NCBI GenBank assembly: GCA_947561585.1
Contig: CANNZV010000938.1
Coordinates: 145,657 to 209,656, forward strand
Direction: 5' to 3'
Origin: Caprella mutica
Taxonomy: Eukaryota; Arthropoda; Malacostraca; Amphipoda; Caprellidae
DNA length: 64,000 nt
The translations under genes and the position numbers were made by a program. Of this stretch, positions 11,581-24,400 are shown in pieces. A model generated the notes under the pieces. The model had not been told where the DNA came from. It ran no database searches and saw only the letters and a list, made by a program, of their open reading frames with translations. Every line of letters starts with the position of its first letter. The first letter of the stretch is position 1.

Positions 11581-11865
11581 CATTTATTTACTCACAATCC
11601 ATCCAACAAGCATATATTTAGTCACCATCTATTCACCAAGCATATATTTAGTCACCATCTATTCACCAAGCATATATTTAGTCACCATCTATTCACCAAG
11701 CATATATTTAGTCACCATCTATTCACCAAGCATTTATTTAGTCACCATCTATCCACCAAGCATTTATTTAGTCACCATCTATCCACCAAGCATTTATTTA
11801 GTCACCATCTATCCACCAAGCATTTATTTACTCACAATCTATCCACCAAGCATAAATTTAGTCAT
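11581..11865 (+). repeat. 30-bp tandem repeat
   Basis: About nine units of 30 bp (catatatttagtcaccatct then attcaccaag). The first five internal units are nearly identical with 'catatattta', the last ones carry 'catttattta' and 'atccaccaag', indicating block-wise homogenisation. It directly abuts the 15-bp array. Confidence 0.9.
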
Positions 11866-12701
11866 AGCTAGCAATATATCAGCCACTGGTTAGTTTTCTC
11901 ATTGTTGCTCATCCTAACATTAGAGTCGGGACAAATTTCCTATGACTTTCCATCATTTACTTCAAGATGTACTGTTGGTTTATTTTCAAATGAGTCTCTA
12001 GAATGTTTTACATTAATAAAATGGAAGAAAATATCATTTGATTTGCAGCAAAATGATTCTCTACCTCAGTTCTTTAATTTCCATTAATTAGTTTAAAATT
12101 AACTCCAGAGCGATGGTTAGTTCTCAAAATAGAATATTCTTGCTTTGGTAAGAGCTACTTTGTTTCTATTTCTGCAGATTCATCTAATTGATGTTAATAT
12201 GCAATGTTTGTGTCGATTTAGTAGTCGCAACTGATATGTTTACTTCCTGTGACGTCATCAGGGACATATTCTTTCCAGAGTTTTTATGGTAAAATAGAAA
12301 ATTTAGAGATTTTCTAAACTTGTGATGGAGATTTTAATTTGATGTGTCAGTTGCGAATGAAAGAAAAATTAAGACGAGGAACTTTTTGTAGACACTAATT
12401 TATTGGTTTAAAGCTTGAATCAATCATACAACTTTATATCTTAATTCATTAGTAACATTTATTATATATTCAACTGAAATTAACTATTAATTATTCTAAA
12501 AGCTATTAAGGCTAAAAAGTAAATCGAGTAGACAGTGACTCCAATTCTAGTCTCCATTAGCGCCACCTCCCATGCTAGTGTAAACAGTAAAGTTATTCCC
12601 TGGTTAGTACACCGGGTGTACTCAGTCATTACCAAAATAGTGACTTGGGAAATCAGAGCAAGTAAATAACTTAGAAAATGTAAATAGTCTTAATCTTTTA
12701 C
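11866..12701. other. Unannotated stretch
   Basis: AT-rich. A 61-codon open frame at 11902 has no recognisable feature. No RNA, repeat or gene was recognised. Confidence 0.4.
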
Positions 12702-12890
12702 ATGTATTATCAATGAAAAAATAAACGAGGTCACTTTAAATTTTAGATGCAAAAACCGTGGAGTTTTCAGTCAAAATTTTGAGATTTGACAACGTTGCAT
12801 AGGATAAGCTCCGCCTTCTCGTAGTATTGAGAAAAGATGCCAATTAATTTCTATTAAGATACCAATTAGTGAATTATCTTTGAATATAGA
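12702..12890 (+). repeat. Left arm of a 190-bp inverted repeat pair 6 kb apart
   Basis: This segment matches the reverse complement of 18845-19044 over most of its length: 'aaacgaggtcactttaaatt', 'attttgagatttgacaacg', 'ttgcataggataagctcc' and 'tctcgtagtattgagaaaag' are shared with few changes. The pair could be the ends of one 6.3-kb element or two opposite copies of a shorter one. No target duplication was identified. Confidence 0.75.
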
Positions 12891-14226
12891 TGGTTGGTGG
12901 CATTAAATCTTACTGTTTTACAATTAGCTTAACATTTCTATTAAAATTAATTATAATTATTGATTTGCGTTCTCCATTAATAATTTGAGTATTTTCACTA
13001 TTTTGTTTTGGTCACTTAATATCAAAAAGTATAAGAATGTTAAATCCAAATAAATAATTACTAATAATTATTTACCTGAACTCATGGAAGTACTAGTAAG
13101 CCTGAACTATAGCAATAGGAAAGTTTGGGACATTTTGGCTGGTAATATTGAAACATCTATATGTGGGTGTTCGAATGAAATCACACTAATATATCATAAT
13201 TATTCTCGAAACCCTAAATCATACTCGTTTATAATTTAAGAAAGGACATACCATGACATTTCCATATTATTCCCCCTCCCCCCCATAGATAGTACTCTAT
13301 CAATACCATTCATCAACATGTTGCTGGACTCTGGTGAATTATTTACATAGTATACTGTATAATGTACTGAATATAAGAAATTTTAGACATATGAATAACC
13401 TAATCGAAGATAATGGTAACAATGTTAGGCATCAATATAAGTTAACCCAATGATGGGGTGAGAATTAAGGGGCACGCGTGGTTTCACAAACACCCCCTCC
13501 CCCCTCGCCCCCATCTCTCACCCATTACCATAGTTTTTTGCTATACAGACCTAATATAGTTCTGTTTCATATATTACTTAAAAGTTTATATTCATTATTT
13601 TATGTATGCTAGATTTAATTATCCCCATTTCAATCACTCCGTGATGGTGGAAGAAAAAATTGGTCTGTGATGATTATTCATTGTATGATATTTGAATAAT
13701 ATTTGAAATAAAAATAGTGATACCACATACCTCTTTGATAATAATAATAATAGTAAGAGGCCGTGAGGGCATATTTCTCTTTGCATGTTAACCATTTCGG
13801 TCATACCTGCTAATACCTCTTAGATCTCGATTACTTTCTGCGATTGGGTAAGTTGCGGATTATTGGACGGTTTTACATCTTTGATATTACCAGAAAATGT
13901 ATATAATTAAAGTTAAATAATTTTAATTATATATTTATTTGTATTTTGATCGAAGAATTGGAACCATCCGATAATTTTAACATGCAGCTAATATATAACA
14001 TATTTTATATAACTATTCCTAACTCTGTAATCAAATTAGTTTTTTCAACTGTAATTAAGTTAAGATCAAATGATATAGGCAGCAGAGTTTACCATTAAAA
14101 AATAAATGGTGCCTCTCTAACGGACGTATCTTATAAGGATCACCTAAATCTAGATGCTACCTATTTCAATTTATATTAATTTCAGTAACTAAAAACTTAT
14201 CATAATTATGAGGTTTGACCTCTGCT
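12891..14226. other. Unannotated stretch with one decayed palindrome
   Basis: 13851-13990 is a degenerate palindrome (gggtaagttgcggattattgg against ccatccgataattttaac) related to the hairpin at 1642-1784. C-rich runs are at 13271 and 13494. No gene was recognised. Confidence 0.4.
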
Positions 14227-14540
14227 TGGAATAAAAGGCCATATCGCTGACGTCAAATGGAAAGGAACTCGAAGAAGCAGTCAGAAAAGAAAATGGTTCA
14301 TTGTGAATAATGTCACTTACAAATGCTCAGAGATGCAGAACGTGAATATGCAGTCATTTACCAAGAGATTTGTAGGAAAAAGACACAAGCACCAGTATCT
14401 TCATTCACAGACGGAAGATGAAAATGAAAAGGTTATGGAAAATTAATCCTACATACCAGAAAAATCTTAAACCTCTTAGTTGGAGAGCATAACTCTAGCG
14501 CTATTCTCTAAAACTGCAACTACTGTTAAAAAAATGATAA
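14227..14540 (+). repeat. Dispersed repeat, paralogous to 27931-28180
   Basis: Both copies carry 'ggccat', 'cgctgacgt', 'gaagaagca...cagaaa', 'gaagatgaaaatg' and 'gagcataactct...gcgctatc' in the same order, diverged by point changes and indels. The other copy lies inside the TIR element nested in the Gypsy 3' LTR, so this is probably a piece of the same mobile family. No intact reading frame is seen. Confidence 0.6.
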
Positions 14541-14856
14541 ACATGGTAAATATAAAAAAAGATAATCCATATTACAATAGTTCAGAGTCCAAAGACGCCA
14601 CCTCTTTCCCAAACATTCACCACAGACAATTCAGGATTGAGCCCCTGAGCGAAATTATTCATTTATCACCTTCAAAAGTTTAATTATTGATGAAGGATAA
14701 AAATTTATTTTCTAATGAATAAGATATAAACTTAGAAACTCAAATTGATTGACTGATTCAAAAGTATTGTAAATCTAAACTAATACAAACAATATAAAAC
14801 TAAATAAATATTTACTTTTTGGCCGAACTTTTTTTTTTGGTGTTAATTGAGGGGTA

Positions 14857-15543
14857 TGGTCATGAGCCACCCCCAACCCCCAGACTGAAGCCCCCTCCCC
14901 TCCCGGTCATGAGCCTTCCCGGACTTAAGCCTCCGGTCATGAGCCCACCTGGGACATAAGCCCCCCCTCCCCCCCTCGGGTATCGAGCCCCCTCTCCCCC
15001 CCACACTGTGTTTTAATACTTATTTACCTAGTTGAACAAATGAAGAGCTACTTTGATAGAAATAACTGGGAGTAGCTAATTATGTAGTTTGTTGTATACG
15101 CTAGTTTGTTGTTCTGCACACTTCATGATTTTTTAATTACCTGGCAGGGGGTTCGGGATGACGCCCCCGATATACATATATTTTATGTTAAATCAGTAAT
15201 AAACTTCATAAGTGTCGGACTACTGGGGTATCAGAAAATTATGGCGTCTGACCAATTTGGTATCGGGACTAATGGGGCGTCGGACTAATGAATAGTAATC
15301 TTGTTTTCTTTAGGTATTTTAGGAATTCTCATTTACCTAGTTAAACAAATGAAGAGCTACTTAGATAGAACTAACTGAGAGTATCCCTATCTAGGTAGCT
15401 ACTCTCAGTTATCTATATTTAGGTAGCTACTCTCAGTTATACATATCTAAGTAGCTATTCATTTGCTCAACTAGGTAAATATGGAGGCTCGTGACCGGGG
15501 GGGAGGAGATGGCTTAAGTCCAGGGTGATTATGACCTACACCC
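14857..15543. mobile_element. Foldback-like element with inverted GC-rich arms, family E
   Basis: The left arm, 14857-15003, repeats units of the type ccccccggtcatgagcc. The right arm, 15483-15543, repeats the inverse (ggctcgtgaccggggggg). The outer ends are inverted (ggggtatggtcat against atgacctacaccc). The spacer holds 'cggactaatggggcgtcgg' direct repeats (15210-15290) and inverted copies of a 'tttacctagttaaacaaatg' segment (15030-15090, 15325-15480). The right half of a second copy starts the window. Confidence 0.7.
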
Positions 15544-15545
15544 GT

Positions 15546-16785
15546 TCCTTAAGCGTTGAAAAAATTCATCACCGCTCGTTACCGTTCACAGAAGTTGGTC
15601 TTCCTTAAAGCACAGTGCACGGCCACCGCTTATGTTCCCTTACAGCTCCGACGGTTATGAGCTTTTCAAAATGTTGCAAGGGTTGAGGAGCGGTAGTTTT
15701 TCCTCTCTGCAAAGTTCGCTACCTCTAAAACACTGCCCAGCCAAAGTTTGGCACCGCTAGAAGCAAGTTCGTGAACGCTTCATTCCGCTAGGCCAATGCA
15801 GAAATCCTGAACGGTGCTTCCCCAGCTTTGCCCAGGCGGGGATTAAACGTTGACAAACTTTGGCAGAGCGTTGTTATTTTTTTATGAGTTTGTGTGTCGA
15901 AATTATGTATCAAAATATAAAATACAGGTGATGCCATAGCGATGCACCGCTGAAGCCGTCGTTGACATAGAGTTGGCTTAACGGTAGGAAGAGGCAGCGA
16001 GCGTTGGTTTGGCAGTATGGAGATATGCGACCTCCTTACCAACATCAAACCAAAGTTCATCACTGCAATGAATCTTTGCTTCATTTTCTGAGACCGTTTC
16101 AGAAAATTCATGTTCGTGGTTCAAACGTTTTCAACTGCCTTATCAAAGTTCATGCAACATTTAATCACCGCCCGGGCAATGCTGGCGAAGTAGCAGTGGT
16201 CAAGCATTTGAGATTTACGTATTTGCGTCTATAATGGTGCCAAACTTTGACTGGGTTTTGTTGCTATGGGGAACTTTGCGGAGTGGAAGCTACTGCTTCT
16301 CAACGTTCGTAATATTTTTTGTAGTTCAAAACTTTCGGATCGGTAAGTGTGAACATAAGCGGTGGTCAAGCGTATACGGCGTTTCCTGAACGGGGGCCAA
16401 CTTCTGGTCAGCGTTAACAATTTTTTGCCCCTGCTACAGGAACACTCTAGCAAAGTTCCTCCGGTGTGTCAGGCCTTCAAATGATGAGCCTCAACTATCG
16501 ATTGATATCAAAAATCTACCAGAATTTCTGATTAATTTCATCCACTCAGCTCCGTAATCAAAAGCAGTATACCGCTTTACCAACTTTAAACCCCGACGAG
16601 CCAACGCCTACACTCGTAGAACACCGCTCTATCAACGCTCGTGTTACCATGATTGATTTTCCAATCATGATAACGAGCGTTGCCGGAATTTCGTTTATTC
16701 TCCCTTCGTTCAAAGAACGATCCAACACAGTTCTGACTGTGTGATCTAGGCTTTAGATATCCTTCTATATTCATCAAAACAAGCC
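15546..16785. repeat. GC-richer block of scattered short motifs and a hairpin
   Basis: The block stands out from its AT-rich surroundings. Short words such as 'accgct', 'gcgttg', 'caaactttg', 'caaagttc' and their complements recur on both strands at irregular spacing without a fixed period. 16636-16682 is a clear hairpin (caacgctcgtgttaccatg against catgataacgagcgttg). Open frames of 60-107 codons on both strands overlap each other and show no domain. I cannot assign it to a known class. Confidence 0.45.
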
Positions 16786-17254
16786 TTACTTTAAATAAAT
16801 GAAAAAATTAGCAATTCCTCATGCAATACCACATATACTGAATTATTTTGTTCCAGTGCTTCAGATATTTTCTATTTGATTAAGATCAGCAATTAGTGTT
16901 GTTAATCAGTCCCCATCAAAAGTCTCATGAAGATTTCGACAGCTGCTGCATGCTCTCCAATGAGGAGAGCAATATTATGCACCCAACTAATAAAATAAAA
17001 GATTAACAAAAAAATAGTGAGAAAAGAAAGAAACAACATGGCTCATCAATAATTAGTTTGGGTGACTAAATATCAACATATGACTAGGATCGTGACAATA
17101 TGCGTTTAAAATCATAAATCCAGAAAATAGTGTGGACGGAATGAATGAAAGACTATTTAATCATTCTAAATCAGTGGTATACAGTACCCGATACCATTTC
17201 ATTTCGTTTCCTCTATGATATTCTTAAGATCTATTATTTTATCTGCTTATTGTC
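16786..17254. other. Unannotated stretch
   Basis: AT-rich. No gene, RNA or repeat was recognised. Confidence 0.45.
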
Positions 17255-17565
17255 ACAACCCTACACATGACCAACGAGATGACGTGCACTCGTAGTAGAG
17301 CGCATACCTTCGTCACCATATATAACCTTGACCACCCAATAATTTGACTTGAGTTAGAAATGAATTTAATCTTTTCTAGTTCACTCCCAAAATCTGATCA
17401 AATGGTTCCTGGTTATTGACCAATAAATGGTCAATACCAAATTTCAGGGAATTGGTTGAATACTATTTGAGTTATAAATGACCTTGACCTGTGACCCGAT
17501 CTCTCCCAAAATCTAATCAAACTTAATTCACGGTACAGAAGGGACCGAGGTTATAGGGAGGACTA
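17255..17565 (-). repeat. Inverted, diverged relative of the 3.1-3.8 kb tandem repeat
   Basis: 'gcactcgtagtagagcgcat' with 'accttcg', then 'tgacc' hexamers, 'ttataaatgaccttgacctg' and 'ctcccaaaatct' mirror the termini and units of 3106-3842 on the opposite strand. About two units remain. Confidence 0.65.
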
Positions 17566-18844
17566 CAATTCGAGCAAATTCAACAGAAATCTAGATCATG
17601 GAATCTAGGGAGTGGCAATTTATACTTTAAGTTTTCAGACAAAAAATATCTATAACTTTTCAAAATAGTTTTATTTAATTTCTTTTACTATGTAAAATTG
17701 AAGACTCCATTAAAGCTATCTTGAAAAGAGAGGTGGAAGTCTGCGATCGTACTGTAGATACGTTCTCTAGGTTCTAAACTCTAGCAATCAAATTAAAGGT
17801 ATTTATCAATATCCTCTTCTCCTTTCTACCACGTTAAAATATTAATATTGCCAACACTACTTCCCGTTATGGAAGATATTTTTATATAGGGATATACTGT
17901 TCAATGCAAGGATTTAGATATAGCTTACAAGTTTAACTATTACACAGTTCATGCAAATGAATGTGTTATTAAGCAATGAATATGTAAGCTAATTTTAGGA
18001 GCTTGTAGAATTCTAATTGGCAATGCATCGCTAGCCTAGGTGTGGCTTTATCTATACCCATAGTATATATTCTACTATTTATCTTTTTTTTTTCTTTATA
18101 AAAATTATTAAAATATTTGAACAAAAGCCAATTTAACCAAATCAGCCTTTACATTAATCGGGGATATTATAGACATTGCGTAATGAACTAACTATATACA
18201 TTAAAAAGTGAACTAAGTTAAATACGCAACATCTGATGTGACACAGCAGCCGATAGCTAATTACAAAAAGATGCTCTATAATAGATATGAAGTTTGAACT
18301 GCTATAGTCGAAAATTGAAAATCTTCTCCTACTAGCTATCAGCTACTGTGTCATACTGGCTATTGTGTATTTACCTTAGTTCTTGCCCTTCAAAAAAATT
18401 CAAATTATTCTTCATACTCACTTATTTAGATAGGACTGTTGCAAATAATAATTCAATGATGGTAGTTTCGATCTTACTAACTGATAGTATGGAATGGGTA
18501 GTTATTCTGTCAAAAATTTAGAGCATGAAAAAAATGGATTGATACTAAATCAAATGATGCCAAAGAGTTTTTCGTGAAGTGCTACGCAATGTAGTTATTA
18601 TTTCATTAGAATTTGATATACGATTAAATCTGTGTGTAAACCACTATTACAAAATGGTTAAATAACTGTTCCTGTAGTTACTCCCATATGAAAAATTAAG
18701 AGAAATACACGACAAGTATTATAGTTTAGCGCAATAATTTTTTTAATAAATGTAGTTATTTCGTCGAAGGCCTGATGGTTTAAATAATCGTTAATCGAAA
18801 TGTCAATTTTTCATTAATACGATATAATTCAATTCGCACTATAT
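17566..18844. other. Unannotated stretch
   Basis: AT-rich. No open frame of note and no clear repeat beyond short A/T runs. Confidence 0.45.
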
Positions 18845-19044
18845 TTCAATATTCAAAGATAATTCACTAATTGGTCTCCAGTAGTCATAAACTTTTTACT
18901 GCATGGCATCTTTTCTCAATACTACGAGAAGGTGGAGCTTATCCTATGCAACGTTGTCAAATCTCAAAATTTTGACTAAAAACTCCACGGTATTTGCATC
19001 TAAAATTTAAAGTGACCTCGTTTATTTTTTCCCTGATAATACAT
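18845..19044 (-). repeat. Right arm of the 190-bp inverted repeat pair
   Basis: Reverse-complement partner of 12702-12890, ending 'ataatacat' only 20 bp before the TTAA-flanked element that starts at 19069. Confidence 0.75.
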
Positions 19045-19913
19045 TACTCTGAACATTTCGATGCTTAAGGGGGTCAACCCATCGATTTTGGTCCAAACTA
19101 TCAAATTTATTTTTATTGCTGAAATTTCATGTCCCAAATTTTTGTGAGGGTAAAAAATGTAGTTTTTCAATTTAAAAAAATATTTTTTACAAATTTCAAA
19201 AGACTAGAAGTGTATGAGTGTATATGCTAGACTAAAAACAAAGACAATTTTAGAATCATTGGAGCATTTCGAACAAATCTTAATAAAGAGGGCTTTTAAA
19301 ATTTTAGTTAGTCATCAAAAATGATCATAAAAGAAAAACCAATTGAAAATTTGAAAAAAACACCACTTTCGATTTGTTTGAAATGTTTTAAGGACTCCAA
19401 CACTGTCTTCGTTTTTATTGTAGCATATACACTCATACACTTCTCGTCTTTTGAAATTTGTAAAATATTTTTTTTTAATTTAAAAACTACATTTTTTGAA
19501 AACTAAAGCCAGAATGGAAAAAAATACACGAATAAAATATGTTTCTTTTGCAAAGTTACATACACTGAAGAAATTTCAGAACGATCGGTTCAAAAATAAA
19601 AAAGCTCTTTCAAAAGTGAGATGGCCATTCTTATGACATTTTCATATTTACGGCATTTATGGGATTTAGACGGTATTATAGGTATGAAAATATGAAAACT
19701 AAGCATTTATATCCCATATAGGTCGCATAATAACATGAAAACAGCATTCAAAATTCATCCATAGTGATAAAATTGACTTTTTACTCTATTATTTCATTTT
19801 TTTGAGTCTCCTGTAATGTATTTCCAACTAAAAAAGAATAGAAGTCAATGAGTTTTCAAGCTTCAAGAAAAAAAAGACAGTTTTAGAATCCTTGAAACAT
19901 TTTGAACTAATCT

Positions 19914-20279
19914 AGTGGAATGTGGGTTTATAGAATGGAAGATTAGTGAATAATGATAACCACCACAATAGTTGTTCAGGCCACTTATTGTGATCAACCT
20001 AGGTAGTTCAGAGTTCTGTGGAATAATATTAATAATCTATCCTGTAGTTGACTTACAGGATAGTGACGGTACAAAGTTTATTATCTAACGCTACATTTAT
20101 TATTTTTTTATTTACATACATTAGTGTTTACATCATTTCATTATTTAGATACTTTATTTCTTTACTATACCTACCTAGGTTATATGTGTTTGATTATCTG
20201 TTAATTATATTTACATTACAGATAATATCATTGTCGTACTGTCTAAATAAACGTGTGCACAAATAGTGATTCTTATTTA
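19914..20279 (+). repeat. Gypsy element 5' LTR, 366 bp
   Basis: It starts agtggaatgtggg and ends ttcttattta, and matches the reassembled 3' LTR (25285-25417 plus 28906-29138) at exactly the same length of 366 bp, with about five substitutions visible by eye. It is preceded by AATCT (19909-19913), which recurs after the 3' LTR (29140-29144), a 5-bp target duplication. A 72-codon hydrophobic open frame inside occurs in both LTRs and is not called a gene. Confidence 0.9.
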
Positions 20280-20330
20280 TGATATTATCAAGAAAGTGAA
20301 GTGAAATAATTACTAGAAAAGTGAATTAAA

Positions 20331-21434
20331 ATGCCTGCTGTCCAGTGTCCAATACCTAATTGTGATTACGAAACTCCTGACTTAGGTGACGCTATCGTCG
20401 CAGCTCTCATTACAGCCCACTGTACAACACATAATGTCCCAGCTACGCCTATTACTCACAAAGTTGAGAAGGTGAAGAGACCAACTGTTACAGCAGCTGG
20501 ATCTAGTGAAGAGTGGTCCTATTTTCTCACAAGATGGAATGACTACGTACATTCCACTGGAATCAGCGGACAGGAAGCAGTCATGCAATTACTTGAATGC
20601 TGTGAAGAATCTTTGCGCAAAGATCTCACCAGATCTGCTGGTGGCAGCCTGTTAAATAAAACGACTGTGGACGTTCTGGCAGCTATTAAGACTTTAGCCG
20701 TCAGAGAAGAGAATATAATGGTGGCCCGTGTTAACCTCCACAACATGAAACAAGACAGAGATGAGGCAGTTCGATCTTTCGGAGCAAGACTTAGAGGACA
20801 GGCAGGCATATGTAAATACACTATCAACTGTCCTCATTGTCAAGAAGATGTCAACTACACTGAACCAATTCTTAGAGATGTCTTGTCTAGAGGAATTGAA
20901 GCCCATGAAATTCAATTAGAATTATTAAGTAATACCAAACAAAACATGACTTTAGAAAAAGTTTTCCAGTTTGTCGAAACGAAGGAGTCTGGTAAAAGAT
21001 CTGCATCACTGCTTGTAATTGGGCAACATTCAGACGCCAGTAGCACATATAAACGCTTCAATAGAGAAAATTTTAAAGCTAAACAGATGGAACCAGATAA
21101 AAATTTCCACACCCGCAACCAAACTACAAATCTTAATGAGAAGTGCTCATATTGTGGTAAAAAAGGACATGGCTCCAGGACATCAACTCATATCCGCAAG
21201 AATGACTGCCCTGCTTATGGCCAAACATGCAACTTTTGTAATCGTAAAAATCATTTCGAACAAGTCTGCAGGCAAAAGCAGTCTTCAAAGGCTAGCGACA
21301 CCATATCTGAAGATATGATTAGTAACACATCGGCATTTAACGAAATGTGTTCACTTGAATTATCTGATTCAAACAATGGATCAATAGCTATTGATCATCA
21401 TCAATTTGATGAGCTCTCCAGAATGTGGATATAG
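20331..21434 (+). CDS. gag: Gypsy retrotransposon gag
   Basis: This 367-codon frame encodes the structural polyprotein that packages element RNA. Residues 6-34 carry paired Cys and His (CPIPNC...HCTTH), zinc-finger-like, as in several invertebrate Gypsy elements. The middle (about 60-230) is helical and charged, fitting a retrotransposon capsid. From residue 272 a nucleocapsid-type Cys/His region follows, CSYCGKKGHG, then CPAYGQTCNFCNRKNHFEQVC split over two knuckles. The start ATG is 52 bp past the 5' LTR. The frame ends with a TAG directly in frame with the protease-containing frame that follows, so gag and pol may be joined by read-through or the stop may be a mutation. Confidence 0.88.
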   Translation: MPAVQCPIPNCDYETPDLGDAIVAALITAHCTTHNVPATPITHKVEKVKRPTVTAAGSSEEWSYFLTRWNDYVHSTGISGQEAVMQLLECCEESLRKDLTRSAGGSLLNKTTVDVLAAIKTLAVREENIMVARVNLHNMKQDRDEAVRSFGARLRGQAGICKYTINCPHCQEDVNYTEPILRDVLSRGIEAHEIQLELLSNTKQNMTLEKVFQFVETKESGKRSASLLVIGQHSDASSTYKRFNRENFKAKQMEPDKNFHTRNQTTNLNEKCSYCGKKGHGSRTSTHIRKNDCPAYGQTCNFCNRKNHFEQVCRQKQSSKASDTISEDMISNTSAFNEMCSLELSDSNNGSIAIDHHQFDELSRMWI

Positions 21435-24400
21435 AATCCTTCTGACCCTCAACCATTTGTTAAGTTGACCGTGTCTACTGCAGAATGTGATTACGCACGG
21501 ATCGGATATACCCTTCACGCATCACCAAGATCCTTTGTCTTCTCTGTTATGGCGGACACAGGTTGCCAAAGTTGTTTAGCCGGTATCAAAGTAGCTAATA
21601 GGCTAAATCTACGCATCTCTGATTTGATACCGGTAACTATGAAAATGCGTGCTGCAAATGACAAGGGTATTAACATCCTGGGAGCTGCTATATTGAACTT
21701 TAAAGGAAAAGATCAGAGTGGCAAAAATGTCGAAACAAAACAGATTACATACATCACAGATAACACTGATAAAATATTTCTCAGTAAAGAGGCATGTATT
21801 GATCTTGGCATGATCTCTCAGAAATTTCCTATAATTGGTGAAATAAATCAAGTTTCATCATCTTCAGAGAGAACAGATTCTTTATCATGCAACTGCCCAA
21901 AACGAAAAAAGCCTCCACCACCTCCAACTAAGCTACCTTACCCAGCTACGGAACCATATCGTAAACAATTAGAACAGTATCTACTCGACTATTACAAGGA
22001 CAGCACCTTCAACACGTGTGAGCACCAACCGTTACCTATGATGGACGGGCCTCCTATGTCACTAATGATCAATCCTGATGCCACACTCGTTGCTATCCAC
22101 ACCCCCATACCATTTCCTTTACATTGGCAAGAGGAGGTTAAGAACGGCCTGGATCAAGATGTCAATCTCGGAGTAATCGAACCTGTCCAAATAGGTGAGC
22201 CTGTTACTTGGTGTCATCGAATGGTAATTTGTGCCAAGAAGAATGGAAAAGCTCGCAGAACTGTTGATCTTCAAGCACTAAACGACTAAACGCTCATGCT
22301 ACACGAGAAACACACCATACGCCTTCTCCCTTTCATCAAGCGAGAGCAGTACCGAATGGGACTAAAAAGACTGTTTTGGACGCCTGGAACGGTTACCACA
22401 GTATCCCAATCAGAAAAGAAGACCGACACTTAACTACCTTCATAACTCCGTGGGGTCGATATAGATACTGCACAGCACCACAAGGTTATATTGCATCAGG
22501 CGATGGCTATTCTAGACGGTATGACGAATTGGTTGCTCACATTCAAAATAAAACAAAGTGTATTGACGATACGCTAATATGGTCTAACAGCATTGAATCT
22601 AACTTCTTTCAGACTATTGAATGGTTAGCATTTGTGGTAACAGTGGAGTTACACTTAATCCAGATAAATTTGTATTTTCAAAGGATGTGGTGCAGTTTTC
22701 TGGATTTGAAATCACCCTAAACACAGTGAGGCCTTGCGAGAAGCATATCATCGCTATAAGGGATTTTCCAACCCCTAAAACCATTACTGACATACTATCG
22801 TGGTTCGGTCTTGTTAACCAGGTTTCATATGCATTTTCGATTACGATCATAATGCAACCATTCAGGCAGCTACTCAAACCAAGTACACCATTTGTTTGGG
22901 ACTCTACATTGAACAGTGCATTTGAAGCATCAAAACTGAAAATAATTGACGAAATAAAGGAAGGAGTGCAAATATTTGATAAAAGACGCCCTTCGTGCCT
23001 CTCTACTGACTGGTCCAAATCAGGCATTGGCTTTTGGCTATCACAGAAACATTGTAACCGCGCTGACGAAAAGCCCTTTTGCTGCCGCACTGGTTGGAAA
23101 ACCACAATGATAGGGAGCAGATTCACACATAATGCAGAATCAGGATATGCACCAATTGAGGGAGAAGCCTTGGCTGTTGCTGAAGCCCTGGATAGCGCAC
23201 GTTACTTTGTACTTGGGTGTTCCGACTTGACAATTGCCGTCGATCACAAACCACTCTTAAAAATATTTGGTGACAGATCGCTGGAAAATATACCAAATTC
23301 ACGACTGAGAAACCTTAAAGAGAAAACTTTGAGATACCGTTTTCGCATGATTTATATACCGGGGGCAAAACACAAGGCAGCTGACACCACCTCTCGCTAT
23401 CCCACAGGTGACCAAAAACATAAGCAGTTAGTACTGCATGACGATGTTGCTACAATATGCAGAAAGGCGGATTCCGTTGAATCCTTCGAAGACAGCATCC
23501 GATTGTCCCTAATAAGTGCTCTCACTTCAATCCAGTCAATAACTTGGGATAAGGTCAAAGTTGCCACTAACAGCAATCCAGAATTGCTGCAGCTCTTGGA
23601 ATTGATAGCTAGAGGTATCCCTGATGATAAGTCTGAGATGCCTTCATCACTTCTCGAATTTCATAAGTTCAGGCACGAACTATATGCAGTTGATGGTGTC
23701 ATCATCTACAAAGGCAGAATTGTGATACCTCCATGCCTTCGTACAGCTATTCTAAAGTCATTACACGCTGCACACCAAGGAGTGACACCAATGATCGCTA
23801 GAGCGGAGAGCTCTGTATTCTGGCCTGGCATCACAGGTCAAATTACTGAAGTGCGTCAACGATGCAATCATTGTAACACAATGGCTCCATCCCTCCCATT
23901 GGCGCCTCCATATCCTCAAGTACCACCTGAATATCCCTTTCAGCAAATATGTGCAGACTACTTCCACTACAAGGGTGTAAATTATTTAGTAATCGTGGAT
24001 AGATACTCTAACTGGCCAGTTATTGAACGCACCACTAATGGAGCCAATGGATTAATCTGCAGTTTACGTAGAATGTTTGTCACTTACGGAATTGCATATG
24101 AGTTATCCTCTGATGGTGGATCTGAATTCACCGCGTCAGCTACACAGGAGTTCTTAAAAAACTGGGGAGTTGACCACAGGCTCTCAGCAGTTGCATTTCC
24201 CCATTCCAATTGCCGTGCTGAAGTTGCTGTAAAAACTGCAAAACGCCTCATCACTAAAAACACCCAACCTAATGGCGATTTGGATATTGATTCTTTCCAG
24301 CGTGCTATCCTTCAATACCGTAATACACCAGACAAGGAAACAAAAATATCCCCAGCTATGTGTATATTTGGCCGACCAATAAGATACTTTATACCTGTCC

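Noticed and set aside
10976..11583. Open frames of 129-165 codons (SFDTL, KYRKT, LSILC repeats)
   Set aside because: A 15-bp tandem unit leaves three frames open; there is no start context, no splice support and no conserved protein.
10980..11865. CRISPR array
   Set aside because: Repeats are contiguous with no unique spacers of fixed length, and the genome is eukaryotic.
20048..20266. Small hydrophobic protein encoded in the LTR (repeated at 28907-29125)
   Set aside because: It appears twice only because the LTR is duplicated; three changes alter residues and nothing supports expression as protein.
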